A DNA stretch of 64,000 nt from Armatimonadota bacterium (GTDB taxonomy: Bacteria > Sysuimicrobiota > Sysuimicrobiia > Sysuimicrobiales > Humicultoraceae). The DNA lies in the NCBI GenBank assembly GCA_031459855.1, contig JAVKHP010000001.1:1408059-1472058 (forward strand), in the 5' to 3' direction. A program made the position numbers and the translations under genes. Of the stretch, positions 8,934 to 17,378 are shown piece by piece (positions within the stretch are counted from its first letter, which is position 1; the number at the start of each line of letters is the position of its first letter). Below the pieces are notes generated by a model. It worked only from the letters and a program-made list of their open reading frames with translations, was not told where the DNA came from and did no database searches.

Positions 8934-9005
8934 GCCGTCTGCGTCGCCCCGCGTCGTCTGCGCCGCCCCGCGTCGTCTGCGTCGCCTGGCCGTCTGCGTC
9001 GCCGC
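8934..9005. repeat. Tandem repeat, about four 17-19-base units
   Basis: Between the TctA-TctB gene and the LVIVD gene, four imperfect copies of a unit resembling GCGTCGTCTGCGYCGCCCC follow each other (starting near 8934, 8951, 8970 and 8988). No coding role is seen. Confidence 0.7.
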
Positions 9006-9009
9006 GCGG

Positions 9010-10944
9010 TCACCGCCGCAGCGCGAGCATCCCCTCGGGCCAGTGCACGCCCAGCAGCGTTCCGAAGCCTGCCAGCGCGCCCACCGTCAGCGCGGTGTAC
9101 ACGGTCGCCGGCAGCGGCCGCATGCGCGCCTCGCCTAGCGTCACCGCCAGCATGAATGCGGCTGCCGCCAGGTGGAACCCGACCACCCAGATCAAGACGA
9201 AGAAGACGCCCAGGCTCGCGAAGCCGGCCAGCCCCCGTCGCAGGTCGGCGGCTGTCGGAGGATCTTCGTCGCCGACGCCCGAGCGCCCTTGCAGGGCCCG
9301 GAGCACCTGCAGCGCCGCCAGCCCCAGCCCCGGCGCCGCCACCAGCAGGGGCATCACCCGGGCGCCGGGGACGAAGCCGCGGATCTGGGCCAGGGCGACG
9401 ACGAAGACGCCCGCGACCACCAGGCTGAGCAGCAGGTCGGCCGGCACGCGACCCGCCGCGGCCGCCGCGCGCGCCTGACCGCGGCCCCGCATCCACCGCA
9501 CCAGCCCCCAGACGAACGGCGCGATGAGCACGGCGCCGATGGCGAGCACACCCGGACGAGCGAGCCACGTCCAGCCGTAGAGGTTGTGCGTGACCACGAA
9601 GTAGCGTTCCATCGGTCCGGCCAGCACGAACCCGATGAGCAGCGGGGCGCGCGGCCAGCCCGTCTTGCTCATGGCCCAGCCCAGCAGGCCCAGGAGGAAG
9701 AGCGCCACCAGGTCGCCCATGTCCTGCGTGGTCTGGTAGGCGCCGAGCGCGATGGTGATGAGCACCGGCGCCGCCAGGCGCGCAAACGGCACCTGCGTGA
9801 GCTTCGCCATGGCCGGGCTCGCCGCGAAGCACAGGCCGGCGCCCAGCACGTTGGCCAGCGCGTACGACCAGACGATCACGTAGATCAGCGAGAGGTGGTC
9901 GGTCACGATGCGCGGGCCGGGCAGGATGCCGTAGCGCAGCAGGGCGCCCACCAGCAGGGCCGCCGACGCGCTGCCCGGCACCATGAACAGCAGCGTGGGG
10001 ATGAGGTCGCCGGCGGCCACCGCGTTGTTGGCCGCCTCGGGCGCGATGATCCCGCGGATGTCGCCCTTGCCGAATCGACTGCGGTCGCGGCTGGTGGCGA
10101 CCACGTGCCCGTAGGCCATCCAGGTGCCGGCCGTGGCGCCCAGCGCCGGGAGGATGCCGGCCCAGACGCCGATGAGCGCGCCCCGCAGCACGAGCCAGCG
10201 GTGGGTGAGCACGTCGCGCAGGCCCTGCGCCCACCCGACGCCCAGCGTGGTCGGCGCGTCGGCGATGGCGCCGCCCCGGGAGAGCAGCGTGATCACCTCG
10301 GCGATGCCGAAGACGCCCAGCGCCACCACCACCAGCGGGATGCCGTCCATGAGGTAGAGCCGCCCGAAGTCGAAGCGCACCTGGGCAGCCGCCGGCGACG
10401 GCCCGATCATGCCCAGCAGCAGGCCCACGAGGCCGGCCAGCAGGCCCTTGCGCGCCTCCTTGCCGAGCAGGCTGCCCGCGTAGGAGACGCCCAGCGCGGT
10501 GAGCATGAACAGTTCGGGCGATCCCAGCGCCAGGACCAGCGGGCGCGCCACCGGAATGGCGAGCGTGAGCCCCAGGGCGCCGACGAGGCCGCCGGCCAGC
10601 GACGAGAGGAACGCGGCCGCCAGGGCCCGGGCTGCCTGGCCCTGGCGGGCCAGCTGGTGGCCCTCGATCACCGAGACGGCCGACGCGGCCGAGCCCGGCG
10701 CGCCGATCAGCACCGAGGTGATCGTGTCGGAGGTGTGGACCACCGCCAGGGCCCCGGTCATGATGGCGGCGGCCGCCACGGCGTCGAGCTTGTAGATGTA
10801 GGGCAGGATCAGCGACACCGCGACGATGCCGCCCATGCCGGGCATGACGCCCACCACCAGGCCCGCGAGCACGCCCGCGAAGAGCAGCCCAAGCCGCGCG
10901 GGGTCGGCGAAGATCGCCAGCGCCGAGACTGCCGCCTCACCCAT
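9010..10944 (-). CDS. tctA: Fused tripartite tricarboxylate transporter membrane protein (TctA-TctB)
   Basis: A 644-residue membrane protein. The first ~500 residues are TctA: GVMPGMGGIVAVSLILPYIY near the N-terminus, SVLIGAPGSAASAVSVIEGH, and a second GILPALGATAGTWMAYG repeat with APEAANNAVAAGDLIPTLLF. The last ~150 residues, after a cytoplasmic linker, have four predicted membrane segments as in the separate small subunit TctB, so both membrane subunits are joined in one chain. It should carry a carboxylate captured by a TctC/Bug binding protein. None is encoded next to it; the nearest are the tandem pair at 46.4-48.6 kb. The start has no clear ribosome-binding site. Confidence 0.88.
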   Translation of the reverse strand: MGEAAVSALAIFADPARLGLLFAGVLAGLVVGVMPGMGGIVAVSLILPYIYKLDAVAAAAIMTGALAVVHTSDTITSVLIGAPGSAASAVSVIEGHQLARQGQAARALAAAFLSSLAGGLVGALGLTLAIPVARPLVLALGSPELFMLTALGVSYAGSLLGKEARKGLLAGLVGLLLGMIGPSPAAAQVRFDFGRLYLMDGIPLVVVALGVFGIAEVITLLSRGGAIADAPTTLGVGWAQGLRDVLTHRWLVLRGALIGVWAGILPALGATAGTWMAYGHVVATSRDRSRFGKGDIRGIIAPEAANNAVAAGDLIPTLLFMVPGSASAALLVGALLRYGILPGPRIVTDHLSLIYVIVWSYALANVLGAGLCFAASPAMAKLTQVPFARLAAPVLITIALGAYQTTQDMGDLVALFLLGLLGWAMSKTGWPRAPLLIGFVLAGPMERYFVVTHNLYGWTWLARPGVLAIGAVLIAPFVWGLVRWMRGRGQARAAAAAGRVPADLLLSLVVAGVFVVALAQIRGFVPGARVMPLLVAAPGLGLAALQVLRALQGRSGVGDEDPPTAADLRRGLAGFASLGVFFVLIWVVGFHLAAAAFMLAVTLGEARMRPLPATVYTALTVGALAGFGTLLGVHWPEGMLALRR

Positions 10945-11010
10945 AGGCCGCGTGGCGGGACCGCGCGGGGCCGCCCGCCGGGGTCCTGCGGGGCGCGCGA
11001 CGCAGGCGCG

Positions 11011-13329
11011 TCACCTGCCGGCGAGCAGCTTCCACAGGCGCGGCGGCGTGAAGGGGACGTCGACGTGCCGGATGCCCAGCGGCCGCAGCGCGTCGGCCAC
11101 GGCGTTGGCCACCGCCGGCAGCGTGCCGATGGTGCCCGACTCGCCGATCCCCTTGGCCCCCAGCGGGGTGAACGGCGAGGGAGTCTCCAGGAACGCGGTG
11201 ACGATGGGCGGGACGTGGGGCGCGCGGGGCAGGGCGTAGTCGGCGAAGGTCGCGGTGCGCAGCTGTCCCGTCTCGTCGTAGACGACTTCCTCCCACAGCG
11301 CCTGACCCAGCCCCTGGACGGTCGAGCCGATCACCTGGCCCTCGGCCAGCAGCGGGTTCACCAGGCGCCCGGCGTCGTCGACGGCGACGAAGCGCAGGAT
11401 GCGCACCTCGCCGGTCTCGCGCTCGACCTCCACCACCGCAACGTAGACGCCGTAGGGGAACACCGGGCCACGCAGGGCGATGTACCGTACCGCGTGCAGG
11501 CCGGGTTCCAGGCCCGCCGGCAACTTCGTGGGGTCGTAGGCCGCCGCCGCGACCTGCGCCCACGGCACGGCCCGCGCGGGGAGGCCCCGCACGTGGAGCG
11601 CGCCGTCGGCCCACTCGATGTCGTCGACCGCCGCTTCCAGCAGGTGCGCGGCGATCGCCGAGGCCTTCTCGCGGATCGCGCGCGCACACAGCAGCACCGC
11701 CGACCCGCCGGTGGCCATGGAGCGGCTCCCGAACGTGCCGACGCCCCGCGGGACCACCGCCGAGTCGCCCTGCCGGACCGCGACCTGCGCGGGGTCGAGC
11801 CCCAGCACGTCGGCGGCGATCTGCGCAAAGGTCGTCTCGTGGCCCTGGCCGTGGGCGGTGGACCCGGTTCGCACCACGACGCGGCCGCCCGGATCGACCG
11901 TGACCTCGGCGCTCTCCCAGAACTGCGGTGCGGCGCGCTCGACGTAGAGCGCCAGCCCGATCCCCAGCAGGCGGCCGTCTGCCCGCGCGCGGCGCTGCTC
12001 GGCGCGCCAGCGGTCGTACGCCACGAGGTCCAGGGCGCGGTCCAGCGCCTGCGCGTAGTTCCCCGAGTCGTAGGTCAGGCCCAACGGCGTCGTGTAGGGG
12101 AAGGCCTCAGGCGGAATGACGTTGCGCCGGCGGATCTCCGCGGGATCGAGCCCCACCTCGTGCGCCAGCAGGTCCATCATGCGTTCGACGATCAGCGCGG
12201 CCTCGGGCCGGCCGGCCCCGCGGTAGGGGCCCAGCGGCACCTTGGTGGTCGCCACGCTGAGCACCTCGACCTCGGCGGCCGGCACCGCGTACGCGCCCAC
12301 CAGCAACGTGCCGGTGGTCACGGGCATGTTGGCCGTGGGCGGGAAGAGGTAGGCGCCGCTGTCGGCCACGAGACGGGCGCGCACCGCCAGCACGCGGCCG
12401 TCGGCGTCGGCGGCCACCGCGACGTCGGCGTCGAGCCCGCGCCCCTGGTACGTCGCCTGCAGGTTCTCGCGGCGATCCTCCAGCCAGCGCACCGGCCGCC
12501 CGAGGTCCACCGCGGCGATGGCGGCGAGCGCGGCCTCCGGCGGGAGCGCGCCCTTGACGCCGAACCCGCCGCCGACGTCGGGGGTGATGACCCGGATGCG
12601 GTCCTCGGGGCGGTCGAGCACGCGGGCCAGCTGCGCCCGCGGACGGTGGGGGTCCTGGGCCGAGATCCACAGGGTGAGCACGTCGGTGCCCGGATCGTAC
12701 GCGGCCAGCGCGCCGCGGGGCTCGATGGGCGCGCCGGCGAGCCGCGGGATGTGGAAGGTCTGCCGCACGACGTGGGCAGCGCGCGCGAACGCGCCCTCGA
12801 CGTCGCCGCTGGCCCGCCGCCATCGCGCCAGCACGTTGTCGGCCACGCCGTCGTGCAGCCGCACCTCGCCCCGCAGCGCCTGGTGCGGATCGACCACCGC
12901 CGGCAGGGGCTCGTAGGCGATCTCCAGCAGGTCCGCGGCGTCCTCGGCCGCGGCCTGGCTCTCGGCCACGATGGCGGCCACCGGCTGACCGACGTAGCGG
13001 ACGCGGTCTAGCGGCAGGATCGGGTGCGCGGCCTCGCGCGCCACCGCGGTGCCCTCCTGGGCGGCCACCGGCAGGGGGCGGACCCGCCCGGCGAGCGTCT
13101 GTGCGGTGAGGACCGCCACCACGCCGGGAGCGGCGAGGACACGCCGTGCGTCGATGGGACCCAGCCGCGCGTGCGCGTGCGGGCTGCGCACGACGAGCAG
13201 GTGCAGCATGCCGGGCAGGGTCAGGTCCCCGATGTAGCGCGCCTGCCCGCGCAGGAACCGCTGGTCTTCCAGCCGGCGCAGCGGCCGGCCGATCCACCGG
13301 CCGGCGCCGGGCTGCGCCGTCGCGCTCAT
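11011..13329 (-). CDS. Xanthine dehydrogenase/CoxL-family molybdopterin-binding subunit
   Basis: A 772-residue large (Mo-cofactor) subunit of a hydroxylase of the xanthine oxidase family, which inserts water-derived oxygen into N-heterocycles, aldehydes or CO. Visible are GRPLRRLEDQRFLRG at the N-terminus, ISAQDPHRPRAQLARVL, TPDVGGGFGVKG, the loop PLGPYRGAGRPEAA, GSTAHGQGHETTFAQ and the C-terminal LGAKGIGESGTIG, in which Glu730 is the expected catalytic base. The active-site loop is not the CO-dehydrogenase type. The FAD (CoxM) and 2Fe-2S (CoxS) partners are absent from the window. Its ATG overlaps the stop codon of the M24 gene by four bases (ATGA), so the two are translationally coupled. 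Confidence 0.9.
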   Translation of the reverse strand: MSATAQPGAGRWIGRPLRRLEDQRFLRGQARYIGDLTLPGMLHLLVVRSPHAHARLGPIDARRVLAAPGVVAVLTAQTLAGRVRPLPVAAQEGTAVAREAAHPILPLDRVRYVGQPVAAIVAESQAAAEDAADLLEIAYEPLPAVVDPHQALRGEVRLHDGVADNVLARWRRASGDVEGAFARAAHVVRQTFHIPRLAGAPIEPRGALAAYDPGTDVLTLWISAQDPHRPRAQLARVLDRPEDRIRVITPDVGGGFGVKGALPPEAALAAIAAVDLGRPVRWLEDRRENLQATYQGRGLDADVAVAADADGRVLAVRARLVADSGAYLFPPTANMPVTTGTLLVGAYAVPAAEVEVLSVATTKVPLGPYRGAGRPEAALIVERMMDLLAHEVGLDPAEIRRRNVIPPEAFPYTTPLGLTYDSGNYAQALDRALDLVAYDRWRAEQRRARADGRLLGIGLALYVERAAPQFWESAEVTVDPGGRVVVRTGSTAHGQGHETTFAQIAADVLGLDPAQVAVRQGDSAVVPRGVGTFGSRSMATGGSAVLLCARAIREKASAIAAHLLEAAVDDIEWADGALHVRGLPARAVPWAQVAAAAYDPTKLPAGLEPGLHAVRYIALRGPVFPYGVYVAVVEVERETGEVRILRFVAVDDAGRLVNPLLAEGQVIGSTVQGLGQALWEEVVYDETGQLRTATFADYALPRAPHVPPIVTAFLETPSPFTPLGAKGIGESGTIGTLPAVANAVADALRPLGIRHVDVPFTPPRLWKLLAGR

Positions 13330-14606
13330 ACGGGTGCCACCAGCAGGTCGAGCGGCACCCGGGTGCCCAGCCGCTCGGCGCCCGTCTCGGTGATGATGAA
13401 CGTGTGTCCGAAGAACAGCCCCAGCAGGCCGTCGGGCGTGATCAGGTTGGGTTCCAGCATCACCGTCATCCCCGGTTTCATCACCATGTCGTCGGGATCG
13501 CCGTGCGCGCCGTCCACCCGCACCTCGGGCGCGTGCGTGACCAGGTCCAGCCCGTGCAGGATGATGGGCCGCGACTGGTAGCCGTGGGCGCGGAAGAAGC
13601 CGGCGTGGCGGGCCATGGCCTGGAACGTGTTGCCCGGCCGCAGTTCGCCCGCCAGCAGCTGGAACCCCGGCAGGACCACCTCGTCGAAGATCCGGCGCAC
13701 CCGGTCGCTGGGCGGTCCCACGCAGATCGGCACGCCCATCTGCGCCGTGTACCCCTCGTAGCCTGCGGCCACCTCGTTGAGGACGATGTCGCCCCGCTCC
13801 AGGCGCCGTCCCGAGGGGCGCGGGTTCCCGAAGACCATGCGCGGGGCGTCCATGGGCGTGGCACCCACGATGACGAAGTCGACCTCCCCGCCTCCTTTGA
13901 GCATGGCGCTGGCCGCGGCGGCCTTCAGCTCCCACTCGGTCACCCCGGGCCGCGCCGCGTCGACCATGGCCAGAAGCGCGGCCGCGCACAGCTCGCCCGC
14001 GCGGCGCACCCGGGCCAGCTCTTCGGCGCTCTTCACCACCAGGAACTCGTGGAAGAAGTCGCCCACGAACTCCAGCGTGGCCTCGGGCAGGGCCCGCGCC
14101 AGCGTCACGTACTGGTTCACCGGCAGGTAGTCGTTGTACCGCGGGTCCGCCACGGTGATGCCGATGCGGCCGCGCTCCAGGCCCAGCTCCTTGATGCGGG
14201 CCGCCAGCACCTCGGCGAACTGCCCCCGGCTCGCGGGCCGCACGTCGCGCACCGCCACGGCCCGGCGCGTGGCCTCCGCGTGGGTGCCGCCCATGCCGTA
14301 GAGCAGCGTGGGCTCGCCCTCGCGCGGCACGAAGACGTAGGTGCACATGGCGTGCCACTCGCGGTGGTTGGTCAGCCAGAACACCCCGCCGCCGTACGAC
14401 CAGTGGCTGGGCCCGCCGCAGACGATCAGGCCGTCGAGCCCCAGGCGCGCCATTTTGGCGCGGGTCAGCTCGAAGCGCCGCCGGTGCTCGGCCTCGGAGA
14501 AGCGGTCGTACACGGCGTCGGTGTAGTACGGCGAGTTGACGAAGTCGGCGAAGTGCTTGGGGTTGTCCAGCGTCGTCCGCACGGCCTCGAACTCGAACGG
14601 TGCCAC
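13326..14606 (-). CDS. Creatinase-like M24 family protein (paralog 1)
   Basis: A 426-residue protein with the N-terminal creatinase domain and C-terminal pita-bread fold of the M24 (Xaa-Pro peptidase) family. In the metal site the first two aspartates are replaced: LNEVAAGYEGYTAQ has Glu and Gln where peptidases have Asp and Asp. The His (ILHGLDLV) and both Glu positions (LEPNLI, TETGAERL) remain. This resembles metal-independent creatinase, which hydrolyses a C-N bond, rather than an aminopeptidase. It is followed with a four-base overlap by the molybdopterin subunit and preceded by an NMT1/SsuA-type importer, so it probably acts on what that importer brings in. The substrate is unknown. Confidence 0.85.
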   Translation of the reverse strand: MAPFEFEAVRTTLDNPKHFADFVNSPYYTDAVYDRFSEAEHRRRFELTRAKMARLGLDGLIVCGGPSHWSYGGGVFWLTNHREWHAMCTYVFVPREGEPTLLYGMGGTHAEATRRAVAVRDVRPASRGQFAEVLAARIKELGLERGRIGITVADPRYNDYLPVNQYVTLARALPEATLEFVGDFFHEFLVVKSAEELARVRRAGELCAAALLAMVDAARPGVTEWELKAAAASAMLKGGGEVDFVIVGATPMDAPRMVFGNPRPSGRRLERGDIVLNEVAAGYEGYTAQMGVPICVGPPSDRVRRIFDEVVLPGFQLLAGELRPGNTFQAMARHAGFFRAHGYQSRPIILHGLDLVTHAPEVRVDGAHGDPDDMVMKPGMTVMLEPNLITPDGLLGLFFGHTFIITETGAERLGTRVPLDLLVAPV

Positions 14607-14682
14607 CGGTCACCTCCGTTGCACAGCGTCCGGGCTGCTCCGACCGCGCCGCGCGATCGGGCGGCGCGCCGGGCCCGCCCGG

Positions 14683-15522
14683 TCAGTCGTCGCGCCCCTG
14701 GTGCTGCCAGGGCGCCACCTTGCCCTCCAGCCACCGTAACCCCTGCACCAGCGTGACGCCCAGCAGTGAGAGGGGCAGGATGCCCACGAACATCTGGTCG
14801 ATGCGCACGTGCTGCTGTGCGCGCATGATCAGGTACCCGATCCCCGAGACGGCCACGTAGAGGTCGGAGATCAGCATGCCGACCAGTCCGCGCCCGATGG
14901 CCAGCCGCAGCCCCGCCACGATGAAGGGCAGCGAGGACGGGATGATGACGTCGCCCCACAGCGCGCGCTCGGGGCTGCGGAACGATCGGGCGACCTCCAG
15001 CAGGCGCGGGTCCACGCTCTTCACCCCCTGGTAGGTGTTCAGGAGGATGGGGAAGAGGGCGAAGAGGAAGATCACGGCGGCCTTGGCCCGCAGGCCCAGC
15101 CCGAACCACACGATCACCAGCGGCATCAGGGCCACCGTGGGCGTGGAGTAGAGGGCGATCATCATCGGCTCCAGCGCGAGGTCCAGCACCCGGAACCGCG
15201 CCATGGCCACCCCCACGAGCACTCCTGCCACCGCGCCCAGGCTGAGGCCGACCACGAACACCTTGAGGCTCTCGCTCAGGTACCGCCACAGCTCGCCCGA
15301 GGCGAGCATCTCCGCGGCGGCCGCGGCGATGCGCGAGGGCGGCGCGAACAGGAAGGGGCTCATCTGCCGGCCCACCACCTCCCACAGCACCAGCACCACC
15401 GCCACGGCCGCCGCGCGGACGGCGCCGTCGCGCGCGGCCTGGCGCTGCCGCAGCCGCGCGGCCGCGGCCCGGGCCGTCGCCCGGCGCTCCAGTTCGAGGG
15501 CCACGTTGGACATGGCGCTCAC
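14683..15522 (-). CDS. NMT1/SsuA-type ABC transporter permease
   Basis: A 279-residue permease of the SsuC/TauC/NrtB group with six predicted helices, the family block PTVALMPLVIVWFGLGLRAKA and the EAA-like loop PRLLEVARSFRSPERALWGDVIIPSSLP. Two in-frame ATGs (15522, 15513) are possible starts. It forms an operon with the ATPase (11 bases upstream) and the binding protein. The likely cargo classes are sulfonates, thiamine precursors or other small organic molecules; sequence alone does not decide. Confidence 0.9.
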   Translation of the reverse strand: MSAMSNVALELERRATARAAAARLRQRQAARDGAVRAAAVAVVLVLWEVVGRQMSPFLFAPPSRIAAAAAEMLASGELWRYLSESLKVFVVGLSLGAVAGVLVGVAMARFRVLDLALEPMMIALYSTPTVALMPLVIVWFGLGLRAKAAVIFLFALFPILLNTYQGVKSVDPRLLEVARSFRSPERALWGDVIIPSSLPFIVAGLRLAIGRGLVGMLISDLYVAVSGIGYLIMRAQQHVRIDQMFVGILPLSLLGVTLVQGLRWLEGKVAPWQHQGRDD

Positions 15523-15532
15523 CCTCTCTGGC

Positions 15533-16300
15533 TCACTGCATCTCCTGGCGCAGCAGCTCCCACAGGCGCGTGCGCAGCTCGCCGAACGCCGGGTCGGCCC
15601 GGATCGCGGCCAGCCGCCGCGGGCGCGCGAAGGGGACGGGCACGATCTGCTTCACCCGGCCCGGCCGCGCCGTCAGGACGATCACCCGGTCGCCCAGCAG
15701 GATCGCCTCGTCGATGCTGTGGGTCACGAACACGATGGTCTTGCGCTCTTCCTCGAGGATGCGCAGCGTCTCCTCCTGGAGGAGCTCGCGCGTCTGGGCG
15801 TCCAGCGCCGCAAACGGCTCGTCCATCAGCAGGATCTCGGGGGCCATGGCCAGGGCCCGCGCCAGCCCCACGCGCTGTTGCATGCCGCCCGAGAGCTGAT
15901 ACGGGTAAACGTGCTCGAACCCCTCGAGCCCTACGAGTCTCAACACCCGCTGCACCCGGGCCTCGATCACGTCGCGGGGCGCGCCGGCCAGCTTGAGCCC
16001 GTAGGCGGCGTTGGCCTTCACGGTCTTCCAGGGGAACAGCCCGAAGTGCTGGAAGACCATGGCCACGTTGGGCGGCGGCCCGGTCACCGGTGCGCCGTCG
16101 ATGGTGATCTGCCCCGCGCTCAGGGGGAGCAGGCCGTCCAGGGCCCGCAGGAGCGTGGTCTTGCCGCACCCGCTGGGCCCCACGAGACATGCGATCTCGT
16201 TCTCGTAGACGTCCAGGGTGACGCGATCCAGCGCGAGCACCGCGCCGCCCAGGAACGTGCGCGTGGCGCCCTCGACCCGGATCTTCACCCGTCCGGCCAT
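15533..16300 (-). CDS. NMT1/SsuA-type ABC transporter ATP-binding protein
   Basis: A 255-residue ABC ATPase of the SsuB/TauB type. Walker A GPSGCGKTTLL, the Q-loop in VFQHFGLFPWKTV, signature LSGGMQQRVGLARA, Walker B ILLMDEPFAALD and switch histidine in VFVTHSIDEA are all intact. It starts one base after the binding-protein stop codon and should power the adjacent permease. Confidence 0.92.
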   Translation of the reverse strand: MAGRVKIRVEGATRTFLGGAVLALDRVTLDVYENEIACLVGPSGCGKTTLLRALDGLLPLSAGQITIDGAPVTGPPPNVAMVFQHFGLFPWKTVKANAAYGLKLAGAPRDVIEARVQRVLRLVGLEGFEHVYPYQLSGGMQQRVGLARALAMAPEILLMDEPFAALDAQTRELLQEETLRILEEERKTIVFVTHSIDEAILLGDRVIVLTARPGRVKQIVPVPFARPRRLAAIRADPAFGELRTRLWELLRQEMQ

Positions 16301-16301
16301 G

Positions 16302-17357
16302 CTACTGGCACCCCTGCGGGGTGGGCACCGGGCCGCCTGCCCGCCGCAGCGCCTCGTTGGCGATGGACATGTCGAGGAGCTGGGCGGCCTGGTAGCGCTG
16401 CTTCATCTCGCCGCCCTCGTAGCTGTAGTCGATCGTCCACTGGATGCGCCGGAGGTCCAGCCCCAGGTTGCGGGCCCAGACGCACCGCGCGATCATCTGG
16501 GCGTAGGCGTAGCCGGCGTCCATCTCCTCGGCGCCCGTGAGCTTGACCAGCGCCCGCACGGCCTCGGCGCGGTTGTTGACGGCGTGCCGCACCGCCAGGA
16601 TCGACGCGGCCACCAGGTCGATGAGCGCCTCGCGGTGGCGCTCGACGACGCTGCGCATGGCGCAGTAGACGTGGTACTGGTAGTTGGGCAGGGCGTTCTG
16701 CAGGTCGAAGATCACCCGCGTCCCGGGCACCTGGCGCAGCAGCCGGCTGGCCTGTTCGTAGTGGAAGATGGCCGTGTCGGTCTGCCCGGAAACGAGCGAC
16801 GGCACGCGCCCGGCCGTGGTGGTCTGCACGATGGTGACCTCGTCGGGTCGGATGTTGGCCGCCGCCAGCACGGCCCGGTTCATGCGGTCGATGAACCCGC
16901 CCGGGGCGCTGGACATGCCGATCTTCTTGCCCCGCAGGTCCTTGATGTCCCGGATGGGATCGCGCGCGACCATGACCACCGGCAGCTTGGGCGCGCCCCC
17001 GTAGAAGCCCACCAGGGGCACCCCGTTGCCGAAGGCGTTGACGCAGTCGAGGGTGCCCACCTGCACGTCGCCGGCGATGGCCGCGGTCAGCGCGCGGGTC
17101 GAGCCCTCGAAGTTCTTGATCTCCAGGTCGATGTTGAACCTGTCGGTGAACCCGAACTCCTTGGCCAGCGCCATGGGCGTGTGCACCACGTTGGGCGGCG
17201 CCACCGGCATGCCCAGCACGAGCTTGCGCTTGGGCCCCGGCGCCGGGTAGATCGGCTGGCCCGTCCCGGCCGGGGCCGCGTACGCTATAGGCGGCGCCGG
17301 AAGGCCCAGCGCTGCCGTGATCGCCAGCACTGCGATCGCGCGCAGACGTCCACGCAT
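16302..17357 (-). CDS. NMT1/SsuA-type ABC transporter substrate-binding protein
   Basis: A 351-residue exported binding protein with a signal peptide (MRGRLRAIAVLAITAALGLP) and the NMT1/SsuA core: GMPVAPPNVVHTPMALAKEF, GDVQVGTLDCVNAFGNGVP, DLRGKKIGMSSAPGGFIDR and an EQASRLL block. A strong GGAGGAGGA precedes the ATG. It is the first gene of the importer trio and follows the second creatinase-like M24 gene, suggesting that importer and hydrolase handle the same compound. Confidence 0.88.
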   Translation of the reverse strand: MRGRLRAIAVLAITAALGLPAPPIAYAAPAGTGQPIYPAPGPKRKLVLGMPVAPPNVVHTPMALAKEFGFTDRFNIDLEIKNFEGSTRALTAAIAGDVQVGTLDCVNAFGNGVPLVGFYGGAPKLPVVMVARDPIRDIKDLRGKKIGMSSAPGGFIDRMNRAVLAAANIRPDEVTIVQTTTAGRVPSLVSGQTDTAIFHYEQASRLLRQVPGTRVIFDLQNALPNYQYHVYCAMRSVVERHREALIDLVAASILAVRHAVNNRAEAVRALVKLTGAEEMDAGYAYAQMIARCVWARNLGLDLRRIQWTIDYSYEGGEMKQRYQAAQLLDMSIANEALRRAGGPVPTPQGCQ

Positions 17358-17378
17358 TCGTCCTCCTCCTCTCCCGCG

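Noticed and set aside
9172-13011. A 1,279-codon plus-strand open frame
   Set aside because: It is antisense to the TctA-TctB and molybdopterin-subunit genes, both with intact family motifs; its translation shows no domain.
13330-14613. The molybdopterin-subunit frame staying open upstream to about 14613
   Set aside because: That stretch is the M24 gene read in another frame; the true ATG at 13329 overlaps the M24 stop codon and starts the family N-terminus.
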